Assembly: GCA_023398495.1 (NCBI GenBank) | Contig: JAEWSG010000117.1 | Span: 1-64,000 of the forward strand | Direction: 5' to 3' | DNA: 64,000 bases | DNA from: Bacillota bacterium | GTDB lineage: Bacteria; Bacillota; Clostridia; Acetivibrionales; Acetivibrionaceae | Part shown: positions 8,086-16,707 of the stretch, piece by piece | Numbering within the stretch: the stretch's first letter is position 1 | Layout: the number at the start of each line of letters is the position of its first letter | Notes under the pieces: generated by a model | Seen by the model: the letters and a program-made list of their open reading frames with translations, nothing else | The model's database searches: none | What the model was told of the DNA's origin: nothing | Translations under genes and position numbers: made by a program

Positions 8086-8114
8086 ATTTTTTATTGTGAT
8101 TTTTGTGGTATAAT
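8086..8114 (+). promoter_or_regulatory. Extended -10 promoter of the stalk-domain gene
   Basis: TGGTATAAT (8106-8114) is an extended -10 element; the -35 region is AT-rich and poor. It lies about 37 bp before the start codon at 8152. Confidence 0.5.
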
Positions 8115-8151
8115 GATATAGAATAACATTTTTGAGAGGAGCAATTTGTGT

Positions 8152-8742
8152 ATGAAAAAGTTTGTAATAGGTGTAATTTTTGGTAGTCTTTTAACTGGCA
8201 CAGTGGGAGCAGCAGCACAATATATCTTGAATCCTATAACCTATGATATAACAGTTAATGGAAAAAGTTTGAAAGATGAAACTTACCCAATGTTAAACTA
8301 TAATGGGACAACCTATTTAAGCCTTAGGAAAACATCAGAGGCAATAGGAGCTGAACTATTCTGGAATGCGGATACTAATACCGCTGAATTGACAACAACC
8401 CAGCCTGCGAATAATACATCAACTGCCAATGTAAGTTCTTCCGGAAGCAAAACAATGAGATCTTTGAGTATGATCCTTCGTGAAGAGGCTATAATGTATG
8501 TAACAGCTAATAACGAATACTATATTGAGATCTCAGCATTTTCGCAGTATTTAACAGCTGACGCCAACAACTTATACATAAAAATACCCGGAAAAACAGA
8601 ATTAACATTACCTAAAGAAGAAGGTAGTGATAAATTAAAGGCCAGTGATTCCGTTATTGAGTATCTTAACTTTACTTATATCAAATTATCAGACTTAGGT
8701 TTTACAACACAACTTGTTGGTGATGTATTGTGGCTTAAATAA
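8152..8742 (+). CDS. Secreted stalk-domain (copper amine oxidase N-domain-like) protein
   Basis: The 196-residue product has an N-terminal hydrophobic signal or anchor (KKFVIGVIFGSLLTGTVGAAA, about residues 2-22), then a stalk domain of the kind first described at the N terminus of copper amine oxidase (ITVNGKSLKD...YLSLRKTSEAIGAELFWNADTNTAEL, about 35-85). A Thr/Ser/Asn linker and a second beta-rich region follow (about 105-196). No catalytic residues are recognisable; in clostridia such domains occur in extracellular and cell-wall proteins. ATG 8152 follows GAGAGGAG; an upstream in-frame TTG at 8146 is too close to it. The gene stands alone, with its own promoter and terminator. Confidence 0.75.
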   Translation: MKKFVIGVIFGSLLTGTVGAAAQYILNPITYDITVNGKSLKDETYPMLNYNGTTYLSLRKTSEAIGAELFWNADTNTAELTTTQPANNTSTANVSSSGSKTMRSLSMILREEAIMYVTANNEYYIEISAFSQYLTADANNLYIKIPGKTELTLPKEEGSDKLKASDSVIEYLNFTYIKLSDLGFTTQLVGDVLWLK

Positions 8743-8803
8743 GACAAGACTTAAATATAAGTTCCTAACTTGATTTGAGATAAAATTTTATACAAGTATT
8801 TCA

Positions 8804-8846
8804 ACAACCAGCTTGCACGTATTATGCAAGCTGGTTGTGTTTGTTT
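8804..8846 (+). terminator. Intrinsic terminator of the stalk-domain gene
   Basis: ACAACCAGCTTGCA (8804-8817) pairs perfectly with TGCAAGCTGGTTGT (8825-8838) and is followed by GTTTGTTT. Confidence 0.9.
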
Positions 8847-8914
8847 ACGTCTTTTATCATTTTCTTACTTTGGAAAAACAGACTTTTTATTATCCTTAAT
8901 ATTTTTTTATTGTT

Positions 8915-8968
8915 TAATAAAAGGGAGTCTCGTCACCTAACAAAAGTAGGTTTTCGAAACTCCCTTTT
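8915..8968 (-). terminator. Terminator of the GH9 cellulase gene
   Basis: AAAGGGAGTCTCG (8920-8932) pairs with CGAAACTCCCTTT (8955-8967) with one mismatch; on the minus strand a T-rich tract follows. It lies 24 bp past the cellulase stop codon. Confidence 0.75.
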
Positions 8969-8991
8969 GATTTAGAAGTTACAAAATATCA

Positions 8992-11427
8992 TTATTCTAT
9001 TGGGAACTTTGATATTATCCCTAGAAGCCTTTGTCTCATATATGCAAAGTCAATAGAATTTACCGAACCATTACCATCTACATCTGCTGCAGACAAATCA
9101 AGAGGCACAGCTGTTGGAAGTTTTAATAAGAGTGCTCTGAAAAGTCCGAAATCTATAGAGTTAAATTTGCCGTCGGAGTTTAAATCACCAACCACTACAA
9201 CCTTGGAATTTGTAGGTGTAGGAGTTACTGGAGCTATGGTTGGAGTGGGAGTAGTAGTTACTGGAGATATAGTTGGAGTGACTGCTGGTGTTGTTACAAC
9301 AGGGGTAGAACCATCAGGTTCAATACCTCCTACAAGAACACCTGCATCATAAACACATATATTGTCAGTTTTTTCTGGTGTTCCTTTAAAGTTATCCTCT
9401 TCAACTTTCAGACCTTTGTGGCTCCAGTCATCTTCCGGATTCCAGTAATTCTGCCAAGCGTATGTACCTAACGCAAACTGGTATTTCTTATTGGAATTTG
9501 CAATTACAAAATCCGGCCAACTTATTTCAATGTAATAAATCTTGTCCTTATAGTGGTGAGGACCTGATAACTCAGCAGCATAATCAGTTTCAGCCGCTGT
9601 CTGGTCATATAACTGCCTTAATTCAATTTTTTCAGGTTCAAGAGAGGTCATTCCTGTAGAATCAAAATAATACCTGACAGAAATATTTTTTGAAGTCTTT
9701 CTTACGTCTGATTTTACATAAAAAGTTATTTCAGTAGCTTTTGGACCATCAGCTTGTGCTATGTCAACACAAAAGCCTTCAACCCAGTATGCAGAACCGC
9801 CGGGATTTTCGCCGGGGTCATCGATATTTACCGGTGGTGGAAAATCAGGTGTAACCTGCATAGAAGGATCAGCAAAATACCTGTAAAGACCTGCACTTGC
9901 TCCAACAAAGGCCGCATTATAGTCAATGGTTACCTCATTGTAAATATAATCTGACGTAACATCTATATGCTGGTCGCTTGAACCGGGGCCACCAACTAAT
10001 GCACCATAGAGTACATATTTATGCGGATCTGGATCTTCACATTTTGACAAACCTGAAGCTGCTCTGTGATGGGGGTATTTTGCAGAAATATCACTGTAAC
10101 CTACTATGTAACAACGGGAAATTGGGTTTTCGCCCATTATGTAGTCCATCTGTGATTTTGCCCATTCACTGTATTTGGAAGGTTTATCATCGTGATGCTT
10201 GTCGTAAACGAGAGCTAATAACTGTGTGGCTGTATTATACCTCGCTGATCCCCATTGGTTAAGGAACGAGTATCCGCCCGGTGTTATTGTAACGGTTGTA
10301 CCGTTCATCCAATTATCTACGGTTTTTGCTATCTGACTCCAGAAATCTATAGTCTCATAAGGGCTCTTGTTTGCGGCAGTTCTATACATATCTTCAAACT
10401 TTTGACTGTCTTTATCGTACAAATCATCGATTTCACCTAGAATGCATGCAGTACCTGCCCAAACATCATTCCAGCAGTGTGTCCAGCAGGAAGGTGCATA
10501 GTAATCAAAATATTTAAATACCTCTTCAAGATAGTGTTGCTCCTGAGTAGCTAAATAAAGCCATGATGCAGCCCAGCAGTAATCATCCTGCCATTTTGAA
10601 GACGCATAATAGCCTTTAGGTCCATCTGCATTAGGCTCTTTGTTATCGCATCTCTCTGCAAATTCAAACAAAGCTTTTGCATATTTAAGGTTTTCTTCAG
10701 CGTACTCCGGATCTTCATCCTTAAAGTTCATATAGTTTACTGCAAGTGAAGCTGCTGCTGCTGACACACAGTCAGTTGAAGGCAGTTCTTCAGTGGCAAA
10801 CCAGCCCTTTCTGAACATTTCATCAACTTCAGGTGCGTTCCAATAAGCATGGTCAATATCACCATCACCTACCTGATAGCAAAAAGCTATTGCCTTACCT
10901 GATTTGTCTAAAAATGTACATCTCATAAAGTAGTCATTGAAATATCTTAAAATTGTTTTTGCATGGGCATCTTGTGCGGTAGCTTCGTATTGTTCTCTGA
11001 ACTCATAGAAACCCCATCCTAATGTTGAACCTGAATATGCTTCAGGCATGCCAAATTTTACATGGTCACCAGCATCGTGGAAGCCTCCCGATACATCCAC
11101 TTTACCATTACCATCAGGGTCAAGTACACTCTTATTTTCACTGATAAAACTGCTTGACATATTGGTATTTTTAGTGTCAAGAGGAAGTTCGGCATCATAA
11201 ATGTGACAATCACTCCGCCACATATATTGACCATTTTCTTCAACACCAGTACCACACATGTTCGCATCATAAAAATATTGCGAATACTGCAATGCCTTTG
11301 CATAGTTGAGCTCCACTTCTGCTGCTTTCACAGTTGCATTATTAACAGGAATCATTGTTGTTGCAAGAATAACAGCACCTACAATCAAAGAACTTGCCTT
11401 CTTTGATTGTTTTTTACTTTTTTTCAT
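8992..11427 (-). CDS. Cellulosomal GH9 endoglucanase (GH9-CBM3c-like-dockerin)
   Basis: The 811-residue secreted enzyme starts with a Lys-rich signal peptide (hydrophobic core about residues 13-30, cleavage near VKA/AEV). The GH9 catalytic domain (about 36-520) shows the nucleophile/base segment GGFHDAGDHVKFGMP, the HHRAASG signature and NEVTIDYNAAFVGA with the catalytic acid Glu. A family 3c-like carbohydrate-binding module (about 540-690), a Thr/Pro linker and a type I dockerin (743-811, two Ca-binding loops GDLNSDGKFNSIDF and ADVDGNGSVNSIDF) follow. It hydrolyses beta-1,4-glucan and should dock onto a scaffoldin cohesin. The ATG at 11427 has AGGGAAGG 6 nt upstream; a TTG at 11445 is rejected. 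The order resembles Clostridium thermocellum Cel9 enzymes; the exact orthologue is uncertain. Confidence 0.93.
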   Translation of the reverse strand: MKKSKKQSKKASSLIVGAVILATTMIPVNNATVKAAEVELNYAKALQYSQYFYDANMCGTGVEENGQYMWRSDCHIYDAELPLDTKNTNMSSSFISENKSVLDPDGNGKVDVSGGFHDAGDHVKFGMPEAYSGSTLGWGFYEFREQYEATAQDAHAKTILRYFNDYFMRCTFLDKSGKAIAFCYQVGDGDIDHAYWNAPEVDEMFRKGWFATEELPSTDCVSAAAASLAVNYMNFKDEDPEYAEENLKYAKALFEFAERCDNKEPNADGPKGYYASSKWQDDYCWAASWLYLATQEQHYLEEVFKYFDYYAPSCWTHCWNDVWAGTACILGEIDDLYDKDSQKFEDMYRTAANKSPYETIDFWSQIAKTVDNWMNGTTVTITPGGYSFLNQWGSARYNTATQLLALVYDKHHDDKPSKYSEWAKSQMDYIMGENPISRCYIVGYSDISAKYPHHRAASGLSKCEDPDPHKYVLYGALVGGPGSSDQHIDVTSDYIYNEVTIDYNAAFVGASAGLYRYFADPSMQVTPDFPPPVNIDDPGENPGGSAYWVEGFCVDIAQADGPKATEITFYVKSDVRKTSKNISVRYYFDSTGMTSLEPEKIELRQLYDQTAAETDYAAELSGPHHYKDKIYYIEISWPDFVIANSNKKYQFALGTYAWQNYWNPEDDWSHKGLKVEEDNFKGTPEKTDNICVYDAGVLVGGIEPDGSTPVVTTPAVTPTISPVTTTPTPTIAPVTPTPTNSKVVVVGDLNSDGKFNSIDFGLFRALLLKLPTAVPLDLSAADVDGNGSVNSIDFAYMRQRLLGIISKFPIE

Positions 11428-11454
11428 CCTATCCCTTCCCTTCAAAAATTTTTA

Positions 11455-11535
11455 AAACATGGCATGTTTAAATTATGCTATTAAACACATCCAATAACAT
11501 TGATTATAATAATTAATGAGTAATAATCTTACTCA
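11455..11535 (-). promoter_or_regulatory. Two palindromes and a -10 element upstream of the cellulase
   Basis: AAACATGGCATGTTT (11455-11469) lies in the leader. TGAGTAATAATCTTACTCA (11517-11535) covers the -35 region of a minus-strand TATAAT at 11503-11508. Both are candidate regulator sites for cellulase control; the binding proteins are unknown. Confidence 0.4.
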
Positions 11536-11692
11536 AAAAATATCTGAAAATTATTGTTTTCTGTGGATTGGTTGTAAAAAGATTGTTGCGTTGTGTAGTA
11601 AAAAGTTACCAGATTATTAATGGCCTATATAATTATATTACTATATTTTTATCCATCATACAATTGATTAATTGTTTTTGGGGGTGTTTATT

Positions 11693-12373
11693 TTAAAGCT
11701 TTGCTGCTTCCAATCTTCCATTTTCAGCAAAACTATAATATTTTCCACCACATACAATTATATGATCAATTACTTTTATCGAAATGGACTCTAGTGCATT
11801 GCAAATAGTCCTTGTTGCTTCAATATCAGCTCTAGAGGGATTCATACTTCCACCAGGATGGTTATGGGCAAGAATAACGCAGTTTGCTTTATGTCTTAGT
11901 GCAGCTTCTACCAACACTCTTGGGTATACAGGAGCTTCATTAATGGTACCTTCATGGACTAATTCAGCATAATTAACTCTATTTTGGGAATCAAGACATA
12001 TGATATAAAACGCTTCATAGGTTCTACCTGCAAAAAGGGATACCGCATATTCGCCAGCTTTGGTAGAGCTGTTCAATTCAGGTTTGTCGCCCCATTTATC
12101 GTTGAAATACCTTCTTGAGAGTTGAGGTATAAGACTTAGTAGAAATGCAGTATTTTCACCAATTCCAGGATTTTTTGAAAGATCTTTTGGATCAGCTTCA
12201 AAAACTCCCGATAATGATCCATATTTCTTAAGTAGTTGGTGAGCCAGTTCATTAGTGTCCTTTCTTGGTATTGAATAAAAAAGAAGCAGTTCCAACACCT
12301 GATGAGGTTCAAAACCGTCAAGACCATCCTTTAAAAATCTCGTTTTAAGTCTGTTTCTATGACCTTCATGCAC
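11693..12373 (-). CDS. radC: RadC-family JAB/MPN protein
   Basis: The 226-residue protein combines an N-terminal helix-hairpin-helix-like region (about residues 1-75, HEGHRNRLKTRFLKDG and NPGIGENTA) with a C-terminal JAMM domain containing EAALRHKANCVILAHNHPGGSMNPSRAD, where HxH, Ser and Asp are the predicted metal ligands. Despite the name, a role in DNA repair was withdrawn for Escherichia coli RadC and the molecular function is unknown. GTG start at 12373 with GGGAGGG about 8 nt upstream. It stands alone between the cellulase and the rplS-yraN block. Confidence 0.85.
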   Translation of the reverse strand: MHEGHRNRLKTRFLKDGLDGFEPHQVLELLLFYSIPRKDTNELAHQLLKKYGSLSGVFEADPKDLSKNPGIGENTAFLLSLIPQLSRRYFNDKWGDKPELNSSTKAGEYAVSLFAGRTYEAFYIICLDSQNRVNYAELVHEGTINEAPVYPRVLVEAALRHKANCVILAHNHPGGSMNPSRADIEATRTICNALESISIKVIDHIIVCGGKYYSFAENGRLEAAKL

Positions 12374-12445
12374 CGTTTTATCCCTCCCTGCCCAAGGAAT
12401 GAATTAGATATTTCCAGATAGCTGTTTTGCTAAAAGCAAATATTA

Positions 12446-12517
12446 GGAATAACGAAAAAACAACATCTAATTCTTATATTTTGAAAACATTATAAAATCA
12501 AGTTTTTTCATTATCTC
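12446..12517 (+). repeat. Intergenic palindromic repeat family 4, copy a
   Basis: A roughly 70-bp element with ends GATAACGAAAAAAC and GTTTTTTCGTTATC (here GAATAACGAAAAAAC and AGTTTTTTCATTATC) around an AT-rich centre. Related copies are at 61295-61365 (opposite) and 62634-62705. It abuts the 3' end of yraN and could serve as its terminator. Confidence 0.85.
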
Positions 12518-12901
12518 TTAAAATGCATTTTTAATCAGATTAATTTTTTGAATAGTCATCAAGCCATTTCCTTTTAATGCATATACCTCTACAACATCAA
12601 AGCGGATATTTGCATTGTAAAGTTTGTTCTTGCCGATAAAAATACTGGCCAGTTTTCTTATATTTTCCTGCTTTCTGTAATTGACAGCCTCCCTTGGAAG
12701 GCCGAACTCAAGAGTGCTTCGCATCTTGACTTCAATGAAGCAGATATAATTGTTTTCCCGGGCAATTATGTCAATTTCACCGAGCCTTTTATATCTGAAA
12801 TTCATTTCAATTATGAAATAATTATTCTCTTTTAAGTACTCTTGTGCTATTTTTTCACCTGCTGTCCCTATAGACCTTTTGTTACTCATTTCTCTTTCCA
12901 T
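12518..12901 (-). CDS. yraN: YraN family (UPF0102) nuclease-fold protein
   Basis: The 127-residue protein has the UPF0102 pattern: GTAGEKIAQEYLKENNYFIIEMNFRYKRLGEIDIIARENNYICFIEVKMR, with GEIDIIA and FIEVK matching the endonuclease-like D...ExK core, and a conserved RFDVVEV near the C terminus. Family members resemble Holliday-junction resolvases in fold, but activity is not established. ATG 12901 has GGAG 7 nt upstream; it overlaps the preceding ylqH by 20 bp, indicating translational coupling. Last gene of the rplS-to-yraN leftward block. Confidence 0.85.
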   Translation of the reverse strand: MEREMSNKRSIGTAGEKIAQEYLKENNYFIIEMNFRYKRLGEIDIIARENNYICFIEVKMRSTLEFGLPREAVNYRKQENIRKLASIFIGKNKLYNANIRFDVVEVYALKGNGLMTIQKINLIKNAF

Positions 12902-13181
12902 TTTTTTCTCCAAATTTTCTGTCCATATTGCTTACAAACACCAAAATTTCTGCCACTACTTCATAGAGCTCCGGTGGAATTTCATCACCTATTTTAAAAG
13001 CATTCAGCGTATTTGCAAGTTCATCATTCTTATATATGGGTACATCATTTTCTTTAGCTTTTTCAATAATCTTTTCAGCAATTTCACCGCTTCCAAGCCC
13101 GATTATTTCAGGTGCCCGGTTATTTCCCGGAGTATACTTCAAAGCAGCGGCTTGTTTAACCTTTTCTTTCTTTTGATGCAT
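12882..13181 (-). CDS. ylqH: FlhB C-terminal-domain-like protein (YlqH type)
   Basis: The 99-residue protein matches the cytoplasmic C-terminal domain of FlhB/YscU type III export proteins (ALKYTPGNNRAPEIIGLGSGEIAEKIIEKAKENDVPIYKN, then IPPELYEVVAEILVFV) but lacks the membrane domain. The autocleavage motif NPTH is absent; the equivalent position reads NNRAPE. In Bacillus subtilis the same gene (ylqH) lies beside ylqG after rnhB, as here. A role with the flagellar export apparatus is plausible from homology only. It overlaps yraN and is 23 bp from ylqG. Confidence 0.8.
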   Translation of the reverse strand: MHQKKEKVKQAAALKYTPGNNRAPEIIGLGSGEIAEKIIEKAKENDVPIYKNDELANTLNAFKIGDEIPPELYEVVAEILVFVSNMDRKFGEKNGKRNE

Positions 13182-13204
13182 TTACATCACCTTATTTTAT
13201 AATT

Positions 13205-14884
13205 TTATATTTTGAAGTCAATTGATTGCTTGTTCTTATCAAGATCTTTTTTTATCATCCTGTCGGCATTAATTGCATTGATTTCCTCTTCAATCAGCCC
13301 GTATTTTACATCTACAAGCTTATATCCTTTACCTTTAAGGCTATTATACAATTGTACATAATTCTCTTTCAAAAACCCTATGATCGATTGGTCTTCAACC
13401 CTTAAATTTAAACTTATATTCTTTTTGTTTACATTTACTAAAGAGTCAATCTGACCTAAGTTCTGAGTATTTAAGGATACAAGTACTGAGGCGTTCTCGG
13501 GATCGATTTTTTTTCTCTTTGAACCTTTCTTAAGGACATAAAGCTCTCCAGTTGTATTCCTGTCAAATATGTTCATGGGAATTTGTATATAAGTGCTGTG
13601 GTTGTTAATCTCGTTGATGAACTTTAAACTGCTTTGAAGGTTATCGATTTTTTGAAGTATAGCTTCCTTATTTTCAGGATTTTTTTGCTCAATTGCACTT
13701 TTTATTATTTCAAGTCTTTCGTACATTTCCTTATATACTTTTTTCACCTCAAGATCTTTACCCGAGGTATTCTCATCGATTTTTAAATGAAATCTTTTAA
13801 ATACATCTTTCAGTTCCTTTTCATATTTAGTTCTTTCAATAGGCTGTTCTTCTGTAAGAATTTCATCTTTTGCAGAGATATGGAGTAATTTTAGGTTTTC
13901 TTTTATTTTTTCATGGGTATTTTTTAAGATATTTCGGACAAATTCAACCTGATTAAATTTTGTTTTTTCAATATCCTGCAAATTGTCTTTTAAAAAAGTG
14001 ATTGCCTTCTCTGCCTGCAACTTATCGCTACCTAAAGGTTTAGCAGAAGTACCAGTATCTTTTCTTATATTTGAAAGAATAAACTCTGTCAGTTTTTCCT
14101 TAATTTCATATGTCATTGAATCCTTATCTATTCCAATATCATCTATTCCAAGGTCACCAAACGCTTTTTCTATAGTGCTCCTTACAAGTTCCTTCCTTGT
14201 TGTCTCCTCACCTATAACAAAAGGCTCAGTATCAGTTCCTTGAAATATGGAGTGCTTTAGGGCATGTCTGATTGACAAGATAACATCGTTATCTTTTATC
14301 TCGTATAATGAATCCAACATACCTTGGACCATGGAACTGACTTTCTGTTTCTCATCAACAATTTTATTTAATAGCTCTATATTTTTTTCTTCAGGAATAA
14401 TATTATTTGCAACGAGATACGCTGCTTTTTGAGGTGTAAAATTCTTAAAACCGATAATTGCATCAGCAATCTTTCCGAATACTTCTTTATTTAAAGGAAG
14501 ATCGTTTTGTTTAATTTCTTTTGCAATCTCCATATTTTTTTTGTCAGGTCTTATATCAAGTTCTATTAGCTGCTTTTTAATATTTAACTCCGAATCAATT
14601 TCAGACTTTTGATGCCACTCATTTTCCTTAACTGTTTCTAGAACCAACTGGTTATTGGTTTTGCCTTTTACAACAAAATCTACCACATCGCCTTGTTCTA
14701 CACCTAAAGATGAAAGGGAATTTGCATTAAGGGTAGTACCGTCAAACAGCCTTAGCATAAGATCATTAGCTGCGATATTCAGTACCTTTGCCCTTATAAT
14801 ATCACCAACTGCAAGTTTACTAAGGATGTCAGGCATACTGGACGAATTTATATCCAAATTGCCAACAAATCCTTCTATTTTCAT
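13205..14884 (-). CDS. ylqG: YlqG-like protein, possible FliK-type hook-length relative
   Basis: The 559-residue, Lys/Glu-rich, mostly helical protein has no signal peptide. The N-terminal 75 residues look like a small beta-barrel (LAVGDIIRAKVLNIAANDLMLRLFDGTTLNA...VDFVVKG). The C-terminal 130 residues contain YIQIPMNIFDRNTTGELYVLKKGSKRK and a beta-rich end, similar to the C-terminal domain of FliK-like proteins. Position between rnhB and ylqH is the same as Bacillus subtilis ylqG. Together with ylqH this suggests an export or length-control role, but no flagellar genes are nearby in this window. Confidence 0.65.
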   Translation of the reverse strand: MKIEGFVGNLDINSSSMPDILSKLAVGDIIRAKVLNIAANDLMLRLFDGTTLNANSLSSLGVEQGDVVDFVVKGKTNNQLVLETVKENEWHQKSEIDSELNIKKQLIELDIRPDKKNMEIAKEIKQNDLPLNKEVFGKIADAIIGFKNFTPQKAAYLVANNIIPEEKNIELLNKIVDEKQKVSSMVQGMLDSLYEIKDNDVILSIRHALKHSIFQGTDTEPFVIGEETTRKELVRSTIEKAFGDLGIDDIGIDKDSMTYEIKEKLTEFILSNIRKDTGTSAKPLGSDKLQAEKAITFLKDNLQDIEKTKFNQVEFVRNILKNTHEKIKENLKLLHISAKDEILTEEQPIERTKYEKELKDVFKRFHLKIDENTSGKDLEVKKVYKEMYERLEIIKSAIEQKNPENKEAILQKIDNLQSSLKFINEINNHSTYIQIPMNIFDRNTTGELYVLKKGSKRKKIDPENASVLVSLNTQNLGQIDSLVNVNKKNISLNLRVEDQSIIGFLKENYVQLYNSLKGKGYKLVDVKYGLIEEEINAINADRMIKKDLDKNKQSIDFKI

Positions 14885-14975
14885 CCCTGTCCCCCTTTGG
14901 GCTCACTAAAATCCGAAATTTGTAAAGCTTATTTTATTTATCGGACAAATACTGAATTTATTTATATTTATCCTT

Positions 14976-15758
14976 TCAGGCCGTGAAATTTTTTGTAAAA
15001 GTGGTTCTATGTATTGGACAAATACCAAACTTCTTTATTGCGTCTATGTGCTCTTTTGTTCCATAACCTTTGTGCTTTTTAAAACCGTAATCGGGATAAA
15101 CAGAATCCAATTCATTTATAAGCTTGTCCCTGGTCACTTTTGCAATTATGGAAGCGGCTGCAATAGATATACTTAGAGCGTCACCCTTAATTATAGATTT
15201 CTGCGGTATTTTTAAGTTATCAAGCTTTACGGCATCGGTAAGCAGGACATCCGGCTTTACACCGAGGCTCTCTACCGCAATCTCCATTGCCATTTTTGTG
15301 GCATTCAGAATATTGATTTCGTCAATAATATTTTCGTCAACAATACCTACATCATAGGCAATTGCTTTTTCTGTAATAATGTCATATAACTCTTCTCTCT
15401 GCTTTTCGCTCAGCTTTTTTGAATCATTAAGTCCACTAATGAAAACACCTTCCGGGAGTATCACAGCAGCAGCTACAACCGGTCCGGCAAGAGGTCCTCG
15501 GCCAGCTTCATCTGTACCCGCAATAAATTTAGCTCCCTTTGCATATGCTTCTTTTTCAAAGCAGCACATATTTTCAAATCTTTTCTGCTCTTTTTCCACT
15601 GACAACTTCTTCTTTTCGTACTTTAAAACAAGCTTGTCAATTTTAGTTCCATACTCTTCCTTTAATTCATGCAGCTTATCTAAAGCCAGATCGACAGTTA
15701 ATGGAGCTACCATTGCTTCAATTTGTTTTATAGTGAGCTTTTTATCGATTTTTGTCAT
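14976..15758 (-). CDS. rnhB: Ribonuclease HII
   Basis: The 260-residue enzyme cleaves RNA in RNA-DNA hybrids, including single embedded ribonucleotides. The catalytic carboxylates are in FIAGTDEAGRGPLAGPVVAAAV (Asp-Glu pair, about residue 77), LTDAVKL and the ISIAAASIIAKVTRDKLI region; the C-terminal GYGTKEHIDAIKKFGICPIHR is typical. An N-terminal extension of about 65 residues (LTIKQIEAMV...YEKKKLSVEKEQKRF) is the helical domain seen in longer Firmicute RNase HII proteins. Start with GGAGG 8-9 nt upstream lies inside the 3' end of rbgA (17-bp overlap). Confidence 0.95.
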   Translation of the reverse strand: MTKIDKKLTIKQIEAMVAPLTVDLALDKLHELKEEYGTKIDKLVLKYEKKKLSVEKEQKRFENMCCFEKEAYAKGAKFIAGTDEAGRGPLAGPVVAAAVILPEGVFISGLNDSKKLSEKQREELYDIITEKAIAYDVGIVDENIIDEINILNATKMAMEIAVESLGVKPDVLLTDAVKLDNLKIPQKSIIKGDALSISIAAASIIAKVTRDKLINELDSVYPDYGFKKHKGYGTKEHIDAIKKFGICPIHRTTFTKNFTA

Positions 15759-16614
15759 TTACCATATCCTCCGGTTTCTCCAGTGTGATCTTGCCTATCT
15801 TACCTCCTCGAAGCTCATCTAAGACAATAGCAGAAATTCTGCCCATATCGATCTGTCCTCCGGAAATTATACAACCCCGGTTCTTTCCAGCAGCTTCAAG
15901 GAGCTCTAAACCGGTCTTCCCTTCAATTGAGCTAAGTTTATATCTCTCCATAAGGTTTTTAGGATAGAGCTTAATCAACTTTTCAAAAAGCGTTGAAGCA
16001 AGTTCAACAGTGTCAAGTATATCATCCTTAATTGCACCGGTTATTGCAAGGTTTAACCCTACTTCAATATCTTCGAATTTAGGCCATAATATACCCGGAG
16101 TGTCTAAAAGCTGAATCCGGTCATTGACATTAATCCATTGCTTACCTCTTGTAACACCTGGTTTATCTCCTGTTACAGCACTTGCCTTACCAGCAATCTT
16201 ATTGATCAAGGAAGACTTTCCGACATTTGGAATGCCCACAATCATTGTCCTAATCGGTCTTGAAATTCTTCCTTTAAGCTTATCCCTTTCAATTTTATCT
16301 TTCATTAAGTTTTGCATTTGGTTCTTAAGCTGGTTAATATTCTTACCTTTAATAGAATCAATAAAAATATTGGCATAACCCTGTGAGTTATACCATCTAC
16401 TCCAACTGCTGCAAACTTTTTCATCTGCCAGGTCGGATTTGTTTAAAACAATTATTTTGGGCTTATTTTTAAATATATCGTCAAAATCCGGATTCTTACT
16501 GCTAATTGGAATTCTGGCATCTAACAACTCTATTACTACATCCACTAATTTCATATTATCATTGAGAATTTTTCTGGTCTTTGCCATATGACCAGGATAC
16601 CACTGTATATTCAT
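15742..16614 (-). CDS. rbgA: Ribosome biogenesis GTPase RbgA (YlqF)
   Basis: The 290-residue circularly permuted GTPase needed for late 50S assembly has G4 (VLNKSDLAD, about residue 57) ahead of G1 (MIVGIPNVGKSSLINKIAG, about 122), then the G2 region DKPGVTRGKQW and G3 DTPGIL. The N-terminal MNIQWYPGHMAKTRK is diagnostic. The C-terminal ANTAR-like RNA-binding portion ends GGKIGKITLEKPEDM. It follows lepB and overlaps rnhB, the order found in Bacillus subtilis (ylqF-rnhB) apart from lepB. Confidence 0.95.
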   Translation of the reverse strand: MNIQWYPGHMAKTRKILNDNMKLVDVVIELLDARIPISSKNPDFDDIFKNKPKIIVLNKSDLADEKVCSSWSRWYNSQGYANIFIDSIKGKNINQLKNQMQNLMKDKIERDKLKGRISRPIRTMIVGIPNVGKSSLINKIAGKASAVTGDKPGVTRGKQWINVNDRIQLLDTPGILWPKFEDIEVGLNLAITGAIKDDILDTVELASTLFEKLIKLYPKNLMERYKLSSIEGKTGLELLEAAGKNRGCIISGGQIDMGRISAIVLDELRGGKIGKITLEKPEDMVNDKNR

Positions 16615-16707
16615 TTTTTCCTCCTAAAGTAACGCATTGTGTCGCTTTACATTAAAACATCTGAAATTTTATATTACCTTCAGCCTGGTATTTTAGTACC
16701 TTGCGAA

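Noticed and set aside
9167..11406. Plus-strand ORFs across the GH9 gene
   Set aside because: They are antisense shadows of a long gene with strong domain matches; no RBS or family resemblance.
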